Origin: Segatella copri
GTDB taxonomy: Bacteria; Bacteroidota; Bacteroidia; Bacteroidales; Bacteroidaceae
Assembly (NCBI RefSeq): GCF_015074785.1
Contig: NZ_CP042464.1
Location: 1,860,001-1,924,000, forward strand
Reading direction: 5' to 3'
Length of the DNA stretch: 64,000 bases
Part shown: positions 44,917 through 54,691 of the stretch, piece by piece
How the letters are laid out: every line of letters begins with the position of its first letter
Numbering within the stretch: the stretch's first letter is position 1
Made by a program: the position numbers and the translations under genes
The notes under the pieces: model-generated
Told to the model about the DNA's origin: nothing
Database searches by the model: none
Seen by the model: only the letters and a program-made list of their open reading frames with translations

Positions 44917-46374
44917 CTATACACCTTTTTCCTGTTCTTCTTCAAAGCGTTCACCCTTCTGGGCTTCCCACGCCTCATGCTGCGCCTGGGCAGCACGCTG
45001 CTGAGCCTCACGTGCCTTAGCCTCAGCAGCCAGTCGGGCTTTTTCTGCCCTTATTCTTGCCAGTTCAGCCTCTTCTTCTGCCCGTTTCTGCGCCGCCAAA
45101 GCTTCCTCTTCGGCACGTTTCTTAGCAGCCTCGGCTTCAGCTATCGCCTTCTGTCGCGCACGTTCTGCAGCCTCAGCTGCAGCTTTGGCTTCAGCTTCAG
45201 CACGCTCACGAGCCATACGGAGAAGCATTTCCCTACGCTTAACCAGAAGATCAAACATGATGCCCGCAGCCTCATCCGGCGCAACCTTATCGCCTAACTG
45301 AGTTCGAACTTCCTGATATTCTGCCAACATCTTATCCCTGCCAGGTTCTCCCGGAAGAATCTGATAAAGTTCGTTGGCAATACCATCAACCGTAAAGCGG
45401 TCGGCAAGCATCTCCGGCACAATCTCCTTATTGGCGATAAGATTCACCAGCGAGATAAACTTCACCTTGATGATATGCTTGAAACCGAAACGGATGAGAT
45501 GAGGTACAGGCGTTTCATAACATACCACCTGAGGCACATCGAAAAGAGCCGTCTCTAAAGTTGCAGTACCACTGGTAACAAGAGCTGCCGTAGCATGCGA
45601 CAAGAGCGGATAAGTCTTGTTACGCACCAGTTTGACAGGTGTACCTTTGATAAACTTCTCATAGTAAGCATCGTCTATCGAAGGAGCACCGGCAAGCACC
45701 ATCTGATAATCTTCAAAACGCTCAGCCACCTCAATCATCGCCGGCAGATTGTCTTTGATTTCCTGCAGACGGCTTCCTGCCAGCAAAGCGATAACAGGAC
45801 GATAGGTGTCAAGATTATTCTCCTGACAGAATTCCGTAAAACTCTGATGATATCCCGACCTGAACTCCCCTACTTCCTGAGCCGTAGGATTACCTACATA
45901 GTGAATAGGATAACGGTGCTTCTTTTCGAAGAACGGCACCTCGAATGGCAAGATTGAGAAGAGTTCAGCAATATCACGTTTAATGCTGCGGATCCGCCAC
46001 TCCTTCCATGCCCATATCTTAGGAGAAATGTAATAACAGGCAGGGATATTGGTGTTCTTTTTCAAGAACTTAGCTATCTTGAGATTAAATCCCGGATAAT
46101 CTACCAGTATCACTACATCCGGTTTCCATTTCACAATATCTTCCTTGCATCTCTTCATGTTCGAAAAGATGGTACCCAAATGTAGCAGTACAGGCACAAA
46201 ACCCATATAAGCCAACTCCTTAAAATGCTTGACGCGAGTGCCACCTTCAGCAGCCATCAAATCACCACCGAAGAAACGGAATTCAGCAAACTCGTCTATT
46301 TTTTTCAACGAGCGCATCAATCTGCTGGCATGCAAATCTCCACTAGCCTCGCCTACTATCAGGTAATACTTCAT
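44917..46374 (-). CDS. lpxB: Lipid-A-disaccharide synthase with a long helical tail
   Basis: A 485-residue LpxB. It joins UDP-diacylglucosamine and lipid X in lipid A synthesis at the inner membrane. Residues 1-~378 are the family's GT-B fold: MKYYLIVGEASGDLHASRLM, YISPKIWAWKEWR, LLAGSRLQEIKDN, and ATAALVTSGTATLETALFDV. The usual enzyme is about 380 residues. Here ~105 extra residues follow, nearly all Ala, Glu, Lys and Arg in a repeating pattern (EAEAAKKRAEEEALAAQKR), which predicts a long single helix or coiled coil. The ATG overlaps the surE stop by 4 bp, so the two are coupled. Confidence 0.93.
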   Translation of the reverse strand: MKYYLIVGEASGDLHASRLMRSLKKIDEFAEFRFFGGDLMAAEGGTRVKHFKELAYMGFVPVLLHLGTIFSNMKRCKEDIVKWKPDVVILVDYPGFNLKIAKFLKKNTNIPACYYISPKIWAWKEWRIRSIKRDIAELFSILPFEVPFFEKKHRYPIHYVGNPTAQEVGEFRSGYHQSFTEFCQENNLDTYRPVIALLAGSRLQEIKDNLPAMIEVAERFEDYQMVLAGAPSIDDAYYEKFIKGTPVKLVRNKTYPLLSHATAALVTSGTATLETALFDVPQVVCYETPVPHLIRFGFKHIIKVKFISLVNLIANKEIVPEMLADRFTVDGIANELYQILPGEPGRDKMLAEYQEVRTQLGDKVAPDEAAGIMFDLLVKRREMLLRMARERAEAEAKAAAEAAERARQKAIAEAEAAKKRAEEEALAAQKRAEEEAELARIRAEKARLAAEAKAREAQQRAAQAQHEAWEAQKGERFEEEQEKGV

Positions 46375-47135
46375 AATTCAAAATTCTTTAACCAATCATA
46401 ATCCGTTACATCAATCTTAGTTGGGGTAATAGCGATGTAACCATGATTCACAGCCCACTGGTCGGTATCCGTTGCCTCCGGTTCGTCATTACGGTATTCA
46501 CCCACCATCCAATAATAATCATATCCATGCGGATGAGTGCGATGATCCACCTCATTGATCCAGGAGCCATGAGTCATCCGGCAACCCTTGAAACCCTTGA
46601 ACGGAGGCAAAGCCGGGAAGTTGACATTCAGACAGGTATATTCTGGCAATCCCTTCTCCAGCACCATCTTAACAACCTTCAGCACCCCATCGCGCAAAGG
46701 AGTGAGATCAGCATTTTCATCATAATTGCAACTGCTGAAGGCTATGCTTGGAATATGCTGCATACAGCCCTCCTTAGCTACGCCCATAGTTCCCGAATAA
46801 TGATTATTCACGCTCGAATTGTCACCATGATTGATACCGCCGATAATCAGATCAGGCTTGCGATCTGCAAGAAACTGATCCAACGCCAGTTTCACACAGT
46901 CAACCGGTGTGCCGCTACATGACCAAACCTCAACATCATTCCCCATATTGTGGCGACGCTTCAGGCGCAAGGGAGTAGTAGCCGAGAAGGCACAGGCGAA
47001 TCCCGAACGGGCACTTTCCGGTGCTACAACCAGCAGGTCGCACCAGTCTTTCAGAAAGTTCACCAGGGTCTTGATTCCATTGGCATGATAGCCATCATCA
47101 TTCGAAATTAATACTAACGGTTTCTTATTTTCCAT
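46371..47135 (-). CDS. surE: 5'/3'-nucleotidase SurE
   Basis: A 254-residue metal-dependent nucleotidase acting on nucleoside monophosphates. The start at 47135 gives MENKKPLVLISNDDGYHANG, with the acidic metal motif ISNDDGY near residue 10; a longer frame to 47393 runs through the promoter region and parA start, and is rejected. Further signs: APESARSGFACAFS and GTPVDCVKLAL. It is divergent from parA and leads into lpxB with a 4-bp overlap. Confidence 0.94.
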   Translation of the reverse strand: MENKKPLVLISNDDGYHANGIKTLVNFLKDWCDLLVVAPESARSGFACAFSATTPLRLKRRHNMGNDVEVWSCSGTPVDCVKLALDQFLADRKPDLIIGGINHGDNSSVNNHYSGTMGVAKEGCMQHIPSIAFSSCNYDENADLTPLRDGVLKVVKMVLEKGLPEYTCLNVNFPALPPFKGFKGCRMTHGSWINEVDHRTHPHGYDYYWMVGEYRNDEPEATDTDQWAVNHGYIAITPTKIDVTDYDWLKNFEL

Positions 47136-47156
47136 AAAAATATCTTTCTTTTTGGT

Positions 47157-47215
47157 GCAAAAGTACGAAAAAACCTTTAAAGATAGCGACTTTCTCACAA
47201 TATTTTTGTATCTTT
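47157..47215. promoter_or_regulatory. Divergent promoters of surE and parA
   Basis: TACTTTTG on the minus strand (47157-47164) for surE and TATCTTTG on the plus strand (47208-47215) for parA; the latter is 20 bp before the parA ATG at 47236. Confidence 0.6.
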
Positions 47216-47235
47216 GCCGAAAATTTACTAAGAAA

Positions 47236-48000
47236 ATGGGAAAAATCATCGCATTAGCTAACCAAAAAGGCGGTGTAGGAAAGACTACTACCACCATTAA
47301 CTTGGCAGCATCGCTTGCCACGCTAGAGAAAACTGTACTCGTAGTGGACGCCGACCCACAGGCAAACGCTTCCAGTGGATTGGGCGTGGACATCAGCGAG
47401 GTAGACTGCTCGCTCTACGAATGCATCATCGACCATGCAGACGTGCGCGATGCCATCTACACCACCGACATTGATGGACTCGACATCATTCCTAGTCATA
47501 TCGACCTGGTAGGTGCCGAGATAGAAATGCTGAATCTCAAAAATCGCGAAAAGGTGATTAAGACATTACTGCAGCCTATCCGTGACGAATACGACTACAT
47601 CCTGATAGACTGTTCGCCTTCGCTCGGCCTCATCACCGTCAATTCGTTGACGGCAGCTGACAGTGTCATCATCCCAGTCCAATGTGAATATTTCGCTCTT
47701 GAAGGTATCAGCAAATTACTCAACACCATCAAGATCATCAAGAGCAAGCTGAATCCGAAACTCGAGATAGAAGGTTTCCTGCTCACCATGTATGATAGTC
47801 GTCTACGCCTTGCCAACCAGATATACGACGAGGTGAAACGCCACTTCCAGGAATTGGTGTTCAAGACCGTAATCCAGCGCAACGTGAAGCTGAGCGAGAG
47901 TCCGAGCCATGGTCTCCCAGTTATCCTTTACGATGCAGAAAGCAATGGAGCCAAGAACCATCTGGCCTTGGCAAAGGAGATTATCAACAAGAATAGTTAA
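47236..48000 (+). CDS. parA: Chromosome-partitioning ATPase ParA
   Basis: A 254-residue ParA/Soj. The start at 47236 gives MGKIIALANQKGGVGKTTT with the deviant Walker A (KGGVGKT, ~10-16); a longer frame from 47152 crosses the promoter. Walker A' VVDADPQANAS and switch motif DYILIDCSPSLG are also present. It moves ParB-parS complexes along the nucleoid. Followed 56 bp later by parB. Confidence 0.96.
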   Translation: MGKIIALANQKGGVGKTTTTINLAASLATLEKTVLVVDADPQANASSGLGVDISEVDCSLYECIIDHADVRDAIYTTDIDGLDIIPSHIDLVGAEIEMLNLKNREKVIKTLLQPIRDEYDYILIDCSPSLGLITVNSLTAADSVIIPVQCEYFALEGISKLLNTIKIIKSKLNPKLEIEGFLLTMYDSRLRLANQIYDEVKRHFQELVFKTVIQRNVKLSESPSHGLPVILYDAESNGAKNHLALAKEIINKNS

Positions 48001-48056
48001 GATTTGGAAATTGAACCCTTTTAGAAAGTTCAATGTCCAAAATTAAAAGTAAAAAA

Positions 48057-48968
48057 ATGGCAGTACACAAGAAATACAACAACGGTACAAAGAGTAACGC
48101 TTTAGGACGCGGACTCGATGCCCTCATCTCTACCGAGGGAGTGCGCACCCAGGGCAGCAGTACCATCAATGAAATTCCTCTCGACCAGATTGAGGCGAAT
48201 CCCAATCAGCCACGCCGGGAGTTTGACGACGAAGCCCTACATGAGCTCGCCGAAAGCATCAAGGCCATAGGCATCATCCAGCCTATCACCTTAAGACAGG
48301 TTTCAGAAAACAGATTCCAGATTATCGCCGGTGAACGCCGCTGGCGCGCTTCACAACTTGCGGGGCTGACAGCTATCCCTGCATACATCCGCACCATCAG
48401 CGATGAGAACGTAATGGAAATGGCGCTCGTAGAGAATATCCAGCGCCAAGACCTCAACGCCATAGAAATAGCACTCGCCTACGAACACCTTCTGGAAAAC
48501 GAGGGTATGACACAGGAGAAAATTTCAGAACGTGTGGGCAAGAGCCGTGCAGCTATCGCCAACTATCTGCGACTGCTCAAACTCCCTGCCCAGGTGCAGA
48601 TGGCACTACAGAAGAAAGAAATCGACATGGGTCATTGCCGTGCCCTACTGGCCCTCGACTCACCTTCGCTGCAAATCAAGTTGTTCAAGGAGATACAGAA
48701 GAACGGCTACTCAGTAAGAAAGGTTGAAGAGATGGTACAGCGACTCAAGAGCGGAGAAGACATCGAGAGCGGTAAGAAAACCATCACGGCTAAGGCTCAG
48801 ATGCCTGAGGAATTTACACAACTCAAAAACCGCCTGTCACAGTTTCTCAATACCAAAGTGCAGTTCACCTGCTCTGCTAAGGGCAAGGGAAAAATCAGCA
48901 TTCCATTCGCCAACGAAGAGGAGCTGGAGCACATCATGAATGTTTTCGATCAGTTAAAGCAAGAATAA
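48057..48968 (+). CDS. parB: Chromosome-partitioning protein ParB
   Basis: A 303-residue ParB/Spo0J CTPase clamp. The start at 48057 (MAVHKKYNNGTKSNALGRG) is preferred; 48033 is also possible. The ParB/Srx domain (IPLDQIEANPNQPRREFDDE, then the CTP-binding GERRWRASQ), the ENIQRQDLNAIE linker and an HTH (MTQEKISERVGKSRAAIANY) are clear. It loads at parS sites. No parS of the TGTTNCACGTGAAACA type was noticed in the window. The next gene starts 2 bp after the stop. Confidence 0.95.
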   Translation: MAVHKKYNNGTKSNALGRGLDALISTEGVRTQGSSTINEIPLDQIEANPNQPRREFDDEALHELAESIKAIGIIQPITLRQVSENRFQIIAGERRWRASQLAGLTAIPAYIRTISDENVMEMALVENIQRQDLNAIEIALAYEHLLENEGMTQEKISERVGKSRAAIANYLRLLKLPAQVQMALQKKEIDMGHCRALLALDSPSLQIKLFKEIQKNGYSVRKVEEMVQRLKSGEDIESGKKTITAKAQMPEEFTQLKNRLSQFLNTKVQFTCSAKGKGKISIPFANEEELEHIMNVFDQLKQE

Positions 48969-48970
48969 AA

Positions 48971-49711
48971 GTGAAACTCAGTATATCACAAATCTGTTTG
49001 GCAACCCTGCTGCTTCTGGCACCGATGGGCGCACAGGCACAGAAGTCGAAACAAAAAAAACAAGTGACCGATGTGCCAACCATTGCATCAGCCGACTCGG
49101 CAAAAATAGCCATCGACTCGATGCTTACCGCACAAGACAGCAGCAAACTGGCAAGCCTCACCCAACCAGCAAAGCCTGTACGCAAAAAGCGCAACTGGGC
49201 AACCTGGCGACCTGATACCAAGCGTGCCATGTGGTTGGCACTTGTATTACCTGGTGCCGGACAGATATACAATCGCAAATATTGGAAACTGCCTTTCATC
49301 TATGGCGGTTTCGTAGGCTGTACATACGCCATCACCTGGAACAACCAGATGTATCACGACTATTCGCAAGCCTACATGGATATTATGGACGATGACCCCA
49401 ACACCCAGAGCTACAATCAGTTTCTGCACTTGGGCGCCCAGATCAACGAATCGAACATAGAACGCTATAAGGAAATCTTCCGCAAGCGAAAAGATAAATA
49501 TCGCCGTTGGAGAGACTTGGGAACCTTCGTCATGATAGGCATCTATGCCTTCTCTGTGATTGATGCCTACGTAGATGCATCGCTCTCGGAATTTGACATC
49601 TCCGATGATCTCTCGCTCAGAATAGAGCCTACCATGCTGAATAACGGCAACAAGACTGCCAATCCGCTGCGGTCTGGAAGCCTCGGCGTAAGTTGCTCAC
49701 TCACATTTTAA
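48971..49711 (+). CDS. DUF5683 protein with signal peptide
   Basis: A 246-residue envelope protein starting with GTG 2 bp after parB. A signal peptide (KLSISQICLATLLLLAPMGA, cut near AQA) is followed by a low-complexity stretch and the DUF5683 region (WRPDTKRAMWLALVLPGAGQ, IYNRKYWKLPFIYGG), and one further hydrophobic segment at ~180-200. Found regularly after parB and before the MltD gene in Bacteroidota. Its role is unknown. The tight spacing suggests coupled translation. Confidence 0.85.
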   Translation: MKLSISQICLATLLLLAPMGAQAQKSKQKKQVTDVPTIASADSAKIAIDSMLTAQDSSKLASLTQPAKPVRKKRNWATWRPDTKRAMWLALVLPGAGQIYNRKYWKLPFIYGGFVGCTYAITWNNQMYHDYSQAYMDIMDDDPNTQSYNQFLHLGAQINESNIERYKEIFRKRKDKYRRWRDLGTFVMIGIYAFSVIDAYVDASLSEFDISDDLSLRIEPTMLNNGNKTANPLRSGSLGVSCSLTF

Positions 49712-49791
49712 TGAGTGAGGAGTTAGAATACACCTATATATATTATAACGCAAAATAGAAATTAGAAACATAGACGAGATAAAACATCAAT

Positions 49792-51150
49792 ATGAAGAAA
49801 ATACTAGTCATGGCAGCAGCGATGCTGTTCAGCTTACAAGGCATTCATGCCCAAACCGACGTTACAGAAGAAACAGATAACGATGATATCATCACCGTTA
49901 CCGACAAAGACGGAAAGCAGGAGGAAATCGAAGTACCTGAGGGAATGGAAGATAACCTCGACAGCCTGCTCCACCTTTACAATGCACAGACTTACATGAT
50001 GGCAGATACAACCTGCAAATACCGCGATGTAAACCCTGTCTTCGAGAAGGAAGTGTATATCGACCGTCTGAAGAGAATGCCTACCATCATCGAAATGCCA
50101 TACAATGAGGTTGTACAGAAATTCATAGACCGATACAGCGGCAAACTACGCCGTTCGGTAAGTTTTATGTTGGGAGCAAGTAACTTCTACATGCCTATCT
50201 TCGAAGAGGCATTAGAGGCTTACAACCTGCCACTGGAATTGAAATATCTGCCAGTTATCGAATCGGCACTCAACCCTAAAGCAGTATCACGCGTTGGTGC
50301 CACAGGTTTATGGCAGTTTATGCTGCCTACCGGCAAGCGATATGGACTGGAAGTAAACTCACTCATCGATGAACGCCGCGACCCGGTAAAAGCATCCTAT
50401 GCAGCCGCTCACTATCTGAGCGACCTGTACAAAATATTCGACGATTGGAGTCTCGTGATTGCAGCTTACAACTGCGGTCCAACCAATATCAACAAGGCCA
50501 TCCATCGTGCAAAAGGCAACGCCGACTACTGGAACATCTATCCATATCTGCCAAAGGAAACACGTGGATATGTACCAGCTTTCATCGCTGCCAACTACAT
50601 CATGAACTACTACTGCGATCATAACATCTGCCCTATGGTAAGCGAACTGCCAGTAAAGACAGACACTATCGTAGTATCAAAAGATATCCACCTGGAGCAG
50701 ATTTCCAAAGTGCTGAACATCAACATCGAGCACCTGCGCAATCTGAATCCACAGTATCGTCATGATATCATCAACGGATTGAACCATCCGATGGTATTAC
50801 GTCTTCCATCTACCCTCATCGGTAGTTTCATCGACCAGCAGGACAGCATCTGTGCTTACAGAGCCGATGAACTCTTCCTGAAGCGCGCTACAGTAGATGT
50901 CAACGATGCACAGCCTACCTATAGCCGCCCACGAAGCAGCTACAGTCGCCACAGCGCTTCTTCACGCAGCAAGAAGAGCAGTAAGCGAGGCAGAAACAGA
51001 AAACAAGGCAGCAAGAGTGTAACCATCAAGAATGGTGATACCCTTTCTGAAATAGCAGCACGCCACGGAACAACCGTTAAGAAACTGCGCAAACTGAACG
51101 GCATCAAGGGTAACAGTATCCGTGCCGGAAAGAAAATCAAAGTGAAATAA
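49792..51150 (+). CDS. mltD: Membrane-bound lytic transglycosylase, MltD type
   Basis: A 452-residue periplasmic enzyme that cleaves peptidoglycan glycan strands. A signal peptide (1-~21) and acidic linker come first. The SLT domain is at ~125-270, with the catalytic Glu in LPVIESALNPKAVS (~163) and the AAYNCGPTNINKAI block. A Ser/Arg/Lys-rich linker (SYSRHSASSRSKKSS) leads to one C-terminal LysM (TIKNGDTLSEIAARHGTTVK). MltD of E. coli has more than one LysM; one is common here. Confidence 0.93.
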   Translation: MKKILVMAAAMLFSLQGIHAQTDVTEETDNDDIITVTDKDGKQEEIEVPEGMEDNLDSLLHLYNAQTYMMADTTCKYRDVNPVFEKEVYIDRLKRMPTIIEMPYNEVVQKFIDRYSGKLRRSVSFMLGASNFYMPIFEEALEAYNLPLELKYLPVIESALNPKAVSRVGATGLWQFMLPTGKRYGLEVNSLIDERRDPVKASYAAAHYLSDLYKIFDDWSLVIAAYNCGPTNINKAIHRAKGNADYWNIYPYLPKETRGYVPAFIAANYIMNYYCDHNICPMVSELPVKTDTIVVSKDIHLEQISKVLNINIEHLRNLNPQYRHDIINGLNHPMVLRLPSTLIGSFIDQQDSICAYRADELFLKRATVDVNDAQPTYSRPRSSYSRHSASSRSKKSSKRGRNRKQGSKSVTIKNGDTLSEIAARHGTTVKKLRKLNGIKGNSIRAGKKIKVK

Positions 51151-51200
51151 AAGAACTACGTACGCTGTAGTTTTTTCAGTCTAATTAAGAACATTATTTA

Positions 51201-53501
51201 TTGGAGGGACCCACTATGGATGACCAGAACTTGAAAGACCTCGAAAGAGAGCAGGCTGATAACCAGTTGATTGGCGATGCCTTTCAACACCTGCTTGACA
51301 CCTACCTGAGTTCACGACACCGCAAGAAGGTAGATATAGTGACCAAGGCATTCAACTTCGCCCGACAGGCGCACAAAGGTGTGCGCCGCCTCTCGGGCGA
51401 ACCATATATCATGCACCCTATCGCCGTGGCTCAGATAGCCTGCGAGGAGATGGGGCTCGGCTCAACGAGCATCTGTGCCGCACTGCTTCATGATGTGGTA
51501 GAAGATACCGACTACACAGTAGAAGATATCTCAAACATCTTTGGAGCCAAGGTGGCACAAATCGTTGATGGACTCACCAAGATCAGTGGTGGAATCTTCG
51601 GCGATAAGGCATCCGCACAGGCAGAAAACTTCAAAAAGCTATTGCTCACTATGAGCGATGACATCCGTGTTATCCTTATCAAGATTTGCGACCGCCTGCA
51701 CAACATGCGCACGCTGGAATCGCAACCGGCCAACAAACAATACAAGATTGCGGGCGAAACCTTGTATATTTATGCACCTCTCGCCAACCGATTGGGCTTG
51801 AACAAAATCAAGACCGAACTCGAAGACCTCAGCTTCCGCTACGACCATCCACAGGAGTATGCCAATATTGAGCACAAGCTTGCCGATACCGAATCGCAGC
51901 GCGATACCCTCTTCGAGAGTTTTACTGCACCTATCCGCGAAGAACTCGACAAGTTAGGCGTAGAATACAAAATCAAAGCACGCGTGAAGAGCCCTTATTC
52001 TATTTGGAACAAGATGCAGAACAAGCACGTTACCTTCGATGAGATTTACGACATTCTTGCTGTGCGCATCATCTTTACGCCAAAGGTGAGAGCAAACGAA
52101 GTAAACGAATGCTTCAATATCTACGTAGCCATCAGCAAAATCTACAAGAGCCATCCAGACCGTCTGCGCGACTGGTTGAACCATCCGAAAGCAAACGGTT
52201 ATCAGGCACTCCACGTTACCCTGATGAGTAAGCAGGGAAGATGGATAGAAGTGCAGATCCGTTCCGACCGTATGGACGAGGTAGCAGAAAAGGGATTTGC
52301 TGCCCACTGGAAATACAAAGAAGGAAACGAAGGTGAATATACAGAAGATGAGAACGAGCTGAACGACTGGCTCAGCACCATCAAGGAGATTCTGGACGAT
52401 CCGCAGCCGGATGCCATGGACTTCCTCGATGCCATCAAGCTGAACCTCTATGCTTCAGAAATCTTCGTCTTCACACCAAAGGGAGAAATCAAGACGATGC
52501 CGGCAGGCTGTACTGCCCTCGACTTCGCCTTCCAGATTCATACCTTCCTGGGCAGCCACTGCATTGGAGCCAAGGTAAACCATAAGCTGGTTCCGCTGAG
52601 CCATAAGCTGCAAAGTGGCGACCAGGTTGAGATTCTTACTTCCAAGAGCCAGCATGTACAGGAAGAATGGGTCAACTTCGTCAGTTCGGCCAAGGCAAAG
52701 AGCAAGATTCTTGCCATCCTGCGCCGCGATTCACGAGAGGTTCAGAAGAAGGGAGAAAACATACTCACCGAATGGCTCAAGAAGAACAGCATCGAGATGA
52801 GTGCGTCGGTGGTAGACCGCCTATGCGATTTTCATAATATCCAGAAGCCTGAAACCCTCTTCCAGTCATTGGGAGACCATCAGATTATCCTGGGCGATAA
52901 AGACTTCGATGAGTTGCAGGGCAAGCCTAAGAAACAGCAGGCCAGCAGCTGGCGCAATTATATCCCATTCCTGGGCAAGAGCAAGGAGAAGGCTCCAGAA
53001 AAAGGCATCGTAAAACCTCAGGATCTTTTCGTGGTGGGCAAAGACTTCAACAAGAAGAAGCCACTCATCCTGACCGAGGAGAATATCAACCAGTTTATCT
53101 TCCCTAGCTGCTGCCATGCGATTCCTGGCGATGACGTTATGGGCTTTATCGACAACAAGAACCGCATCGAAATACATAAGCGCTCTTGCAGCATAGCAGC
53201 CAAACTGAAGTCCAGTTTCGGCAACCGCATCGTAGATGCCAAATGGGATATGCACAAGCAGATACTCTTCGATGCTACCATCGAAATCAAGGGTATCGAT
53301 CGTAAGGGCATGCTGCTGGATGTAAGTAAGGTGATTAGCGACCAGTTGGGTATCAATATCCACAAGATAACAATCAGTAGTGATAACGGCATCTTCGACG
53401 GAACAATCGAACTCCGTATTCACGACCGCGAAGAAGTCAAAACCATTATGAATCAACTCCGAAATATTGATGATCTGCAGGAAGTACAGAGAATCCTATA
53501 A
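51201..53501 (+). CDS. relA/spoT: Bifunctional (p)ppGpp synthetase/hydrolase
   Basis: A 766-residue Rel protein (the second ATG at 51216 may be the true start, MDDQNLKDL). Hydrolase HD domain at ~50-200, with HDVVEDTD (~98). Synthetase domain at ~255-370, with RVKSPYSIWNKMQNK and GYQALHVTL. TGS domain from IFVFTPKGEIKTMPAG (~425), a linker with conserved Cys-Cys (SCCHAIPGDD, ~638), and a C-terminal ACT domain (IEIKGIDRKGMLLDVSKVIS, ~700). Both active sites look intact, so it can make and remove the alarmone. Confidence 0.96.
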   Translation: MEGPTMDDQNLKDLEREQADNQLIGDAFQHLLDTYLSSRHRKKVDIVTKAFNFARQAHKGVRRLSGEPYIMHPIAVAQIACEEMGLGSTSICAALLHDVVEDTDYTVEDISNIFGAKVAQIVDGLTKISGGIFGDKASAQAENFKKLLLTMSDDIRVILIKICDRLHNMRTLESQPANKQYKIAGETLYIYAPLANRLGLNKIKTELEDLSFRYDHPQEYANIEHKLADTESQRDTLFESFTAPIREELDKLGVEYKIKARVKSPYSIWNKMQNKHVTFDEIYDILAVRIIFTPKVRANEVNECFNIYVAISKIYKSHPDRLRDWLNHPKANGYQALHVTLMSKQGRWIEVQIRSDRMDEVAEKGFAAHWKYKEGNEGEYTEDENELNDWLSTIKEILDDPQPDAMDFLDAIKLNLYASEIFVFTPKGEIKTMPAGCTALDFAFQIHTFLGSHCIGAKVNHKLVPLSHKLQSGDQVEILTSKSQHVQEEWVNFVSSAKAKSKILAILRRDSREVQKKGENILTEWLKKNSIEMSASVVDRLCDFHNIQKPETLFQSLGDHQIILGDKDFDELQGKPKKQQASSWRNYIPFLGKSKEKAPEKGIVKPQDLFVVGKDFNKKKPLILTEENINQFIFPSCCHAIPGDDVMGFIDNKNRIEIHKRSCSIAAKLKSSFGNRIVDAKWDMHKQILFDATIEIKGIDRKGMLLDVSKVISDQLGINIHKITISSDNGIFDGTIELRIHDREEVKTIMNQLRNIDDLQEVQRIL

Positions 53502-53537
53502 GTTAGGAGTTTATGATAATAAAGAAAAGATAAATAA

Positions 53538-53577
53538 TAGAGAATCGCCGGATTTTAAACCTGGCGATTCTCTATGA
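53538..53577 (+). terminator. Hairpin after relA/spoT
   Basis: Twelve-base stem TAGAGAATCGCC / GGCGATTCTCTA. The T-run is absent, so it may be a processing or weak termination site. Confidence 0.6.
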
Positions 53578-53636
53578 AATCATACAGATTTCAACATCTT
53601 ATAAAACAGATTCAAAACAACAAGCTTAAAAACAAT

Positions 53637-54626
53637 ATGAAAAAATTATTCTTATCATTTTTAATGATGTTGACCCTGTTGCCTCTGGCAGCAGCCAACA
53701 AGTATGACAACCCAGATACCCTGGTAGTATCCCGTGACGGAACAGGCGAATTCCGCACCATCGACGAGGCCATCGAAGTGTGCCGCGCCTTCATGGACTA
53801 CACCAAGGTAATCTATGTAAAGAAGGGAGTTTACAAGGAGAAGCTCATCATCCCAACCTGGCTCACCAACATCACCATCTGCGGTGAAGACCGTGACCAG
53901 ACTATCATCACCTGGGATGACCACGCCAACATCCTGATGCCTATCGGCGGTCTTGACTCCGAGGCAGCAGCCAAAGGCAAGAAGATGGGCACCTTCCGCA
54001 CTTACACCCTCAAGGTGCAGGGCAACTATATCACGCTGAAGAATATCACTATCGAGAACAATGCCGCCAAACTGGGACAGGCAGTGGCTCTCCACATCGA
54101 AGGCGACCATATTCTGGTACAGAACTGCCGACTCTTGGGAAATCAGGACACCGTATATACAGGCAGAGCAGGCTCTCGCATCGCCTTCTACGACTGCTAC
54201 ATCGAGGGTACCACCGATTTCATCTTCGGTCCTAGTCTGGCATGGTTTGAGAATTGTGAGATTCACAGCAAGGCCGACAGCTACATTACAGCCGCATCAA
54301 GCCCAGCCGGTCAGAAATACGGCTATGTGTTCAACAAGTGCAGATTAACAGCAGCCGATGGTGTAAAGAAAGTATATCTGGGTCGTCCTTGGCGTCCGTT
54401 CGCCAAGACTCTCTTCATGAATTGCGAGATGGGCAGCCACATCCGTCCTGAGGGTTGGCACAACTGGAACAACTCTAAGAACGAAGAAACGACAGAATAT
54501 AGCGAGTACAAGAACCATGGTCCAGGTGCCGCCACCAAGGGCAGAGTAGCCTGGAGCCATCAGCTGAGCAAGAAAGAAGCTGCTAAAGTTACCATCAAGA
54601 ATGTCTTCGGCGAAGAAGCGTGGTAA
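53637..54626 (+). CDS. Pectinesterase, secreted
   Basis: A 329-residue carbohydrate esterase family 8 protein. The start at 53637 gives a signal peptide (MKKLFLSFLMMLTLLPLAAA). The right-handed beta-helix follows with the catalytic set: GNQDTVYTG (Gln-Asp), GTTDFIFGPSLAWF (second Asp) and LGRPWRPF (Arg/Trp). It removes methyl esters from pectin, in keeping with a plant-glycan feeder. It stands alone here with no polysaccharide lyase or SusCD beside it. The upstream in-frame ATG at 53574 lies inside the hairpin and is rejected. Confidence 0.93.
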   Translation: MKKLFLSFLMMLTLLPLAAANKYDNPDTLVVSRDGTGEFRTIDEAIEVCRAFMDYTKVIYVKKGVYKEKLIIPTWLTNITICGEDRDQTIITWDDHANILMPIGGLDSEAAAKGKKMGTFRTYTLKVQGNYITLKNITIENNAAKLGQAVALHIEGDHILVQNCRLLGNQDTVYTGRAGSRIAFYDCYIEGTTDFIFGPSLAWFENCEIHSKADSYITAASSPAGQKYGYVFNKCRLTAADGVKKVYLGRPWRPFAKTLFMNCEMGSHIRPEGWHNWNNSKNEETTEYSEYKNHGPGAATKGRVAWSHQLSKKEAAKVTIKNVFGEEAW

Positions 54627-54691
54627 CCCACCATCCCCTAACCTTTCAACTAATCATAAAGTTCAAAGCTCAAAGTTCAAAGCTCAAAGTC

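Noticed and set aside
47136..47393. Longer SurE reading frame
   Set aside because: It would run through both divergent promoters and the parA start; SurE proteins begin at the ISNDDG motif.
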